From Comamonas sp. SCN 67-35 (GTDB lineage Bacteria > Pseudomonadota > Gammaproteobacteria > Burkholderiales > Burkholderiaceae_C): 64,000 nt of DNA. The position numbers were made by a program, and so were the translations under genes. Below the pieces are notes generated by a model, which had not been told where the DNA came from, did no database searches, and saw nothing but the letters and a program-made list of their open reading frames with translations. Below, in pieces: positions 59,301 to 64,000 of this stretch; position 1 is the stretch's first letter; the number at the start of each line of letters is the position of its first letter. The DNA is taken from assembly GCA_001725255.1 (NCBI GenBank), contig MEFV01000001.1, positions 62,001-126,000 of the forward strand. Reading direction: 5' to 3'.

Positions 59301-60800
59301 CTACTTCAGCAACTGCAGCACACCCTGCGGTATCTGGTTGGCCTGCGCCACCATCGCGGTGCCGGCCTGCTGCAGAATCTGCGCGCGTGAAAGATTCGCC
59401 GTTTCCGCCGCGAAGTCCGCATCCTGGATCCGCGAACGCGCCGCGCTCATGTTCTCGGAAGTGATGTTCAGGTTGCTGATCGTGGTCTCGAAGCGTGCCT
59501 GCAGGGCGCCATAGCGCGCGCGCTGGCCACTGACCACCGACAGTGCCGAATCCACCATCGCCAGCGTGCGGTTGGACGCATCGACCGTCGAGACGTCCAG
59601 GTTGTTGACGGATTGCAGCTGGCTGGCCGCGTTGGCTACCGCAAAGTAGCTCACCCCCCCCGCCCCCGTGGTATTGGTCAGGCCGAAGGTCTTGTCGGAA
59701 TCGAAAACCAGTTCGCCCGTGACATAGGCGGAGTTGCCGGCCGTGGCGGCCTGCGTGCCCACGGTGACAGGGCCGCCGCTCGACGCGGTATTGTCGATAC
59801 GGATGTCGTTGCCCGAGGCGTTGGTGATGGTGATGCCGGTCCCCGCATCATTGAGCCGCGCGGTCACGCCCGTTTGGGAGCTCTTGTCGTTGAACGCATT
59901 GATGGCGGCGGCCAGACCATCGGCGTCATTGGCGGCGCCTACCGTAAAGGCAACGGTGATGGGCGCCTGGTTGTCCGAAAGGACCTTCAGCGTATAGCTC
60001 GTATTGTTGGTGAACGTTCCAAGATCGATTTCGGTGCGCGCGGTGGCACTGACCCCGGTTTCGCCCGCCTTGGCGTTGATGTTGGCCGCCACCTTCTTGG
60101 CGCTGTCGCCTGCGGTGATGCCGACCACGGCACTGCCCAGCGAGCCGTTGACGGCAAAGGCGGCGTCGGCCGCGATCGTGCTGGCCGAACCCGCCACCGC
60201 CGTGGATACGTTCGTACCCGCTGTCGACCCCGCGACCAGATTGCCGGCCCCCCCCTGAGTGGCTGCCACGCTCGAACCAATACGGTTGTTGCCGTATTTG
60301 TTGGTGCTGAAGTTGGCCGACGTCGCGATGATGGTCTGGTTGGCGTTGGCGCCCACCTGGAACTGCGAGGAGGTGAAGCTGCCGTCGAGCAGGTTCTGGC
60401 CATTGAACTGCGTGGTCTTGGCAATGCGGTCGAGTTCCGCCGTGAGTTGACTCACCTCGGCGTTCAGCGCGGAGCGGTCGGACGCGCTGTTGGTGGCGTT
60501 GGCCGACTGCACGGCCAGCTCACGAATGCGCTGCAACACGCTGGTAGCCGCCGCAAGCGCCCCTTCCGCCGTCTGCGCCAGCGAAATGCCGTCGTTGGCA
60601 TTGCGCGCCGCCTGCGTCATGCCTCGAATCTGGGCGGTGAAGCGGTCCGAAATCGCCAGACCGGCGGCATCGTCCTTGGCGCTGTTGATGCGCAGGCCCG
60701 ACGACAGGCGTTCCATCGCGGTCGAGAGGGCGTTCTGGGTGTTGCTCAGGTTGCGCTGGGCATTGAGCGAATTGATGTTCGTGTTGATCGTAGCTGCCAT
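59301..60800 (-). CDS. fliC: Flagellin, minus-strand copy
   Basis: 499 aa. Conserved ends: [20 protein letters not shown] then [20 protein letters not shown], and [20 protein letters not shown] then [20 protein letters not shown]. The middle (about 170-410) is the variable surface domain, rich in Ser, Thr and Ala, so O-glycosylation is plausible. It is very similar to the divergent copy 400 bases away. AGGAG before the ATG. I found no convincing sigma-28 site in front of it. Confidence 0.95.
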   Translation of the reverse strand: MAATINTNINSLNAQRNLSNTQNALSTAMERLSSGLRINSAKDDAAGLAISDRFTAQIRGMTQAARNANDGISLAQTAEGALAAATSVLQRIRELAVQSANATNSASDRSALNAEVSQLTAELDRIAKTTQFNGQNLLDGSFTSSQFQVGANANQTIIATSANFSTNKYGNNRIGSSVAATQGGAGNLVAGSTAGTNVSTAVAGSASTIAADAAFAVNGSLGSAVVGITAGDSAKKVAANINAKAGETGVSATARTEIDLGTFTNNTSYTLKVLSDNQAPITVAFTVGAANDADGLAAAINAFNDKSSQTGVTARLNDAGTGITITNASGNDIRIDNTASSGGPVTVGTQAATAGNSAYVTGELVFDSDKTFGLTNTTGAGGVSYFAVANAASQLQSVNNLDVSTVDASNRTLAMVDSALSVVSGQRARYGALQARFETTISNLNITSENMSAARSRIQDADFAAETANLSRAQILQQAGTAMVAQANQIPQGVLQLLK

Positions 60801-61198
60801 GACGGTACTCCTGATGAGGTGATCGGCCTCGTCGCCGATCTGCCGGGCGTGCTGACGCGATGGGCATCTTCAGTAACGATGGGAGCGATTCTGGAGAATC
60901 CACCCAAGGGCATAAGAGCGAAAAACACGCCAAACACCCCTCATATCCCACCGGAACCGTGCAGCGCCGCACGGCCCGGCGCCCTGGCGGGAAGACTCGG
61001 CCTCCCTGCGCAAGCCAACAAATTTCGAGCGGCGCCCTAAAGTTTCGATATGTAAACCCGAAAACCATCACAACGAGTCTCAAGACAGCTCGTGATCCGG
61101 CAGGCACCCGGTGCCCCGGCTCTGGTGACCAGCCTGGCTGCAGGGGGTCTTGATACCGGCGTCGTGCCGGATTTGGATGGTTTTTTCAGGAGTGCAAC
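60801..61198. other. Divergent flagellin intergenic region
   Basis: 398 bases between two flagellin genes facing away from each other. It contains a strong sigma-28-like promoter toward the plus-strand copy and both ribosome-binding sites (AGGAG each). No ORF of note. The flanking genes form a long inverted repeat around it. Confidence 0.7.
61038..61064 (+). promoter_or_regulatory. Sigma-28 (FliA) promoter of the plus-strand flagellin gene
   Basis: TAAAGTTT (61038-61045), 11 bases, CCCGAAAA (61057-61064): a perfect -35 and six of eight -10 positions against TAAAGTTT-N11-GCCGATAA. The expected transcript would have a leader of roughly 125 bases before the ATG at 61199. Confidence 0.65.
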
Positions 61199-62704
61199 AT
61201 GGCCGCCATCATCAATACGAACATCAATTCGCTCAATGCCCAGCGCAACCTGAGCAACACCCAGAACGCCCTCTCGACCGCGATGCAGCGCCTGTCATCG
61301 GGCCTGCGCATCAACAGCGCCAAGGATGACGCCGCCGGCCTGGCAATTGCCGACCGGTTCACGTCGCAAATCCGCGGCATGACGCAGGCGGCGCGCAATG
61401 CCAACGACGGCATCTCGCTGGCGCAGACGGCGGAAGGGGCACTCGGCGCGGCCGGCGGCATCCTGCAGCGTATCCGCGAACTGGCCGTGCAGTCGGCCAA
61501 CGCCACCAACAGCGCGTCCGACCGCGCCGCGCTGAACTCCGAAGTGACCCAGCTCACCTCGGAACTCGACCGCATCGCCAAGACCACGGCCTTCAACGGA
61601 CAAAACCTGCTCGACGGCAGCTTCACCTCCTCGCAGTTCCAGGTCGGGGCGAACGCCAACCAGACCATCACCGCCACTTCTTCCAACTTCAGCACCAACA
61701 AATACGGCAACAACCGTATTGGTTCGAGCGTCGCGGCCACCCAGGGCGGTACGGGCAATCTGGTCGTGGGCTCGTCGGCGGGCACGAACGTATCCACGGC
61801 GGTGGCGGGTTCGGCCAGCACGATCGCGGCCGACGCCACTTTCGCGGTCAATGGCTCCCTCGGCAGCGCAACCATTGGCGTCACCGCAGGCGACAGCGCC
61901 AAGAAGGTGGCGGCCAACATCAACGCCAAGACGGGTGAAACCGGGGTCAGCGCCACCGCGCGCACCGAAATCGACCTGACCGCCTTCACGGCCAACGCGG
62001 GCTATACGCTGAACGTGACGTCGGACAACGCCTCCGCCGTGACGATCTCGTTTCAGATGGGAGCGGCCAACGATGCGGACGGGCTGGCGGCCGCCATCAA
62101 CGCCTTCAACGACAAGAGTTCACAGACCGGCGTGACTGCCCGGCTGAACGACGCAGGCAACGGCATCACACTCACCAATGCCTCGGGCAACGACATCGCC
62201 ATCAGCAACAACAATGCCGCAGCCGGCGGCTCCGTAACCGTCGGCACGCAGGCAACCGCAGGTGGTGCGTCAGCCTATGTCACGGGTGAGTTGGTCCTGG
62301 ACTCGGACAAGACCTTCGGCCTGACCACGGGTGCCACCACCACTGCGGGCGTCAGCTTCTTCAAGGTTGCCAATGCCTCCAGCCAACTGCAGGCGGTGAA
62401 CAATCTGGACGTGTCATCGGTCGATGCGGCCAACCGCACGCTGGCGATGGTGGATTCGGCGATGTCGGTGGTCGATGGCCAGCGCGCCCGCTATGGCGCC
62501 CTGCAATCGCGCTTCGAGACGACGATCGCCAACCTGCAGACGGCGATTGAAAACAGCAGCGCGGCGCGCTCTCGCGTGCAGGATGCCGACTTCGCCTCCG
62601 AGACGGCCAATCTCTCGCGGGCACAGATCCTGCAGCAGGCAGGCACCGCGATGGTGGCGCAGGCCAACCAGCTGCCGCAAGGGGTGCTGGCACTGCTGAG
62701 GTAA
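61199..62704 (+). CDS. fliC: Flagellin, plus-strand copy
   Basis: 501 aa. The same conserved ends as the minus-strand copy ([40 protein letters not shown]) with differences mostly in the central domain (about 275-390). TGATTK-like variable parts and many Ser/Thr fit a glycosylated surface. It is preceded by a sigma-28 promoter and AGGAG, and followed by a GC-rich hairpin and fliD. Which copy dominates the filament cannot be told, but only this one has a clear FliA site. Confidence 0.96.
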   Translation: MAAIINTNINSLNAQRNLSNTQNALSTAMQRLSSGLRINSAKDDAAGLAIADRFTSQIRGMTQAARNANDGISLAQTAEGALGAAGGILQRIRELAVQSANATNSASDRAALNSEVTQLTSELDRIAKTTAFNGQNLLDGSFTSSQFQVGANANQTITATSSNFSTNKYGNNRIGSSVAATQGGTGNLVVGSSAGTNVSTAVAGSASTIAADATFAVNGSLGSATIGVTAGDSAKKVAANINAKTGETGVSATARTEIDLTAFTANAGYTLNVTSDNASAVTISFQMGAANDADGLAAAINAFNDKSSQTGVTARLNDAGNGITLTNASGNDIAISNNNAAAGGSVTVGTQATAGGASAYVTGELVLDSDKTFGLTTGATTTAGVSFFKVANASSQLQAVNNLDVSSVDAANRTLAMVDSAMSVVDGQRARYGALQSRFETTIANLQTAIENSSAARSRVQDADFASETANLSRAQILQQAGTAMVAQANQLPQGVLALLR

Positions 62705-62714
62705 GCGGTTTGCA

Positions 62715-62740
62715 GGGGCTTGCCTGAAAAGGGCAGCCCC
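62715..62740 (+). terminator. Terminator-like hairpin after the plus-strand flagellin gene
   Basis: GGGGCTTGCC-tgaaaa-GGGCAGCCCC forms a stem with eight of ten pairs, 11 bases after the stop codon. No T-run follows, so termination may be partial, or the hairpin may protect the 3' end of the abundant flagellin mRNA. Confidence 0.4.
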
Positions 62741-62885
62741 GCCCGGCTCCCGGACGGCGACAGGCACAGGCCTGGCGCCGTCTGGCGCTTGGGAAATACC
62801 CGCCTGTTCGCGGTTTACTCTGCCATTCGATCGTTCACAATGACAGGCTGGTACAGGGTCGGAACAACACCCCACGGAGGCCATC

Positions 62886-64000
62886 ATGGCAACCATTTCT
62901 TCCATCGGCATAGGCAGCGGTCTCAACGTCAACGACATCATCTCCAAGCTCGTCGACATTGAAAAGCAGCCCCTGCAGCAGCTGCAGGCCAAGGCGACGT
63001 CGATCCAGGCGCGGATTTCATCGTTTGGCACCATACAGTCGCAATTCTCGGCGCTGAACGACGTGCTGCAACGCATCTCGGCGCCTGCCGTGTGGAAGGG
63101 CACCACCGCCAGTTCTTCCAATACGAATGCCGCCACGATCACGGCCACCAGCACCACCCCGCCGACCTCGTTCAGTCTGGATGTGGACCAGCTCGCGCAG
63201 GCGCAGTCCGTCGTCTCGGGCGGCATCGCCAAGGACTCGGCCGTGGGCAGTGGTACGCTTACCCTGCGCATGGGCAGCTGGGACAGCGGCGGCAACACAT
63301 TCACGCCCGCGAGTGGTTCGTCCGACATCGCCATCGCGGTCACGGCCACCGACACGGTCTCCGACATCGCCGCCAAAATCAATGCCGCCAACGCGGGAGT
63401 AACGGCCACGGCACTCAACGATGGCGCGCAGGACAGGCTGGTGATCACCTCCAACGCCACGGGCAGCACCGGCGGCTTTCGCATCCAGGCGACCGACGGT
63501 GACGGCACCAACACGGACGACACCGGGCTCTCGCGTCTGGCCTTCGATCCGGCGACGCTCAATCCGGTCACCAACGCACGCTTTGGCATGGCCGCCAGCG
63601 GCCTGCCCATGCAATACGGCCAGGACGCGAAGGCGCGCATCAACGGGATTGCGATCACCTCGCACACCAACACACTGGACAACAACATCCCCGGGGTCAC
63701 CATCAATCTGCTGGCGACCACCACCACCGGCTACGGCACGCCAGGCGAGACCAAAGCCCCCGTCACGATGGCGGTGAAGACGGACACCAGTCTTGCCACC
63801 AAGAATGTGCAGGATTTCGTTCAGGCCTACAACGCCCTGAACCAGACCCTGAGCGACATGACCAAATACGATGCCAGCTCGCAAACGGCAGGCCCGTTTC
63901 AGGGCGATGCGGTCATCGTCGGCCTGCAGAACATGACGCGCCGCATCATCGGCGCCAGCAACAGCTCGGGCAGCGCCTACCAGCACCTGTCGGACATCGG
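62886..64000 (+). CDS. fliD: Flagellar filament cap protein FliD (3' end outside window)
   Basis: 371 codons visible. The start MATISSIGIGSGLNVNDIIS then KLVDIEKQPL is the FliD N-terminal motif, followed by a coiled-coil-like segment and a repeated beta-rich region (SDIAAKINAANAGVTATALN; FVQAYNALNQTLSDM). FliD caps the filament and folds flagellin at the tip. ACGGAGG lies before the ATG; 181 bases separate it from fliC, with no clear sigma-28 site. Confidence 0.95.
   Translation, partial: MATISSIGIGSGLNVNDIISKLVDIEKQPLQQLQAKATSIQARISSFGTIQSQFSALNDVLQRISAPAVWKGTTASSSNTNAATITATSTTPPTSFSLDVDQLAQAQSVVSGGIAKDSAVGSGTLTLRMGSWDSGGNTFTPASGSSDIAIAVTATDTVSDIAAKINAANAGVTATALNDGAQDRLVITSNATGSTGGFRIQATDGDGTNTDDTGLSRLAFDPATLNPVTNARFGMAASGLPMQYGQDAKARINGIAITSHTNTLDNNIPGVTINLLATTTTGYGTPGETKAPVTMAVKTDTSLATKNVQDFVQAYNALNQTLSDMTKYDASSQTAGPFQGDAVIVGLQNMTRRIIGASNSSGSAYQHLSDI

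Noticed and set aside
60801..60960. Possible sigma-28 promoter for the minus-strand flagellin (a GCCGATCA on the minus strand near 60820)
   Set aside because: No -35 match at the right distance and too close to the start codon.
62741..62885. Possible sigma-28 promoter for fliD
   Set aside because: No TAAA/TCAAG element paired with a GCCG element was found; transcription may come from fliC read-through.
1..64000. CRISPR arrays, tRNA or rRNA genes
   Set aside because: No regularly spaced direct repeats and no cloverleaf or rRNA-like sequence were noticed while reading both strands.

Overview
This 64-kb, GC-rich window (roughly two-thirds G+C by eye) looks like a chromosomal flagellar supercluster of a betaproteobacterium, most likely a Comamonadaceae member of the Acidovorax/Alicycliphilus/Delftia kind. 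The signs are the fli-flg-flh gene order, the presence of cheZ, the flhB-flhA-flhF-fliA operon, and short interspersed repeats whose core resembles ones I associate with that family. The genus is inference only.

Layout. (1) 1-4856, minus strand: the 5' half of an uncharacterised type IV pilus / type II secretion-like operon. It has three large tandem prepilins, then inner-membrane proteins resembling PilO/GspM, GspL (PilM-PilN) and PilP/GspC, and it runs off the left edge. (2) 5223-16301, minus strand: fliR-Q-P-O-N-M-L-K-J-I-H-G-F, listed here in reverse transcription order, encoding export gate, C-ring, ATPase complex, hook-length ruler and MS-ring. fliE is divergent. (3) 16798-26438: a non-flagellar block with yraN, rsmI, a DsbD/ScsB-like reductase, a DUF2946 protein, a PCuAC copper chaperone, a creatininase-family amidase, a MITE-like element, a histidine phosphatase, a LysE-type exporter, a nitronate monooxygenase-like protein and an HDOD protein. 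(4) 26503-38101, minus strand: flgB-C-D-E-F-G-H-(extra secreted protein)-I-J-K-L for rod, hook, rings and junction proteins. flgA-flgM-flgN run divergently. (5) 39895-49254, minus strand: motA-motB, cheY-cheZ and flhB-flhA-flhF-(flhG-position gene)-fliA. (6) 49389-59159, minus strand: a probable flagellin-glycosylation island with TPR-methyltransferase, DegT aminotransferase, ATP-grasp, FkbM-like methyltransferase and a very large multidomain glycosyltransferase. That last gene is split by an apparent frameshift, and its 5' half is clearly lower in GC. (7) 59301-64000: two divergent, highly similar flagellin genes and the start of fliD.

How it works together. The genes cover nearly all structural and export parts of one flagellum: export apparatus (FliOPQR, FlhAB, FliHIJ), MS/C ring (FliF, FliGMN), rod and hook (FlgBCFG, FlgE, FlgD, FliK), P/L rings (FlgA, FlgI, FlgH, FlgJ), filament (FlgK, FlgL, FliC, FliD, FlgN), stator (MotAB) and switching (CheYZ). 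Control is visible as FliA (sigma-28) and its antagonist FlgM, with sigma-28-type promoters upstream of flgM and one fliC.

The less ordinary parts are the three-pilin operon, a MITE-like element that supplies the stop codons of two convergent genes, an interspersed repeat that codes for a signal peptide, the secreted protein wedged between flgI and flgH, an FlhG-position protein without a P-loop, the chimeric split glycosyltransferase, and the inverted flagellin pair.
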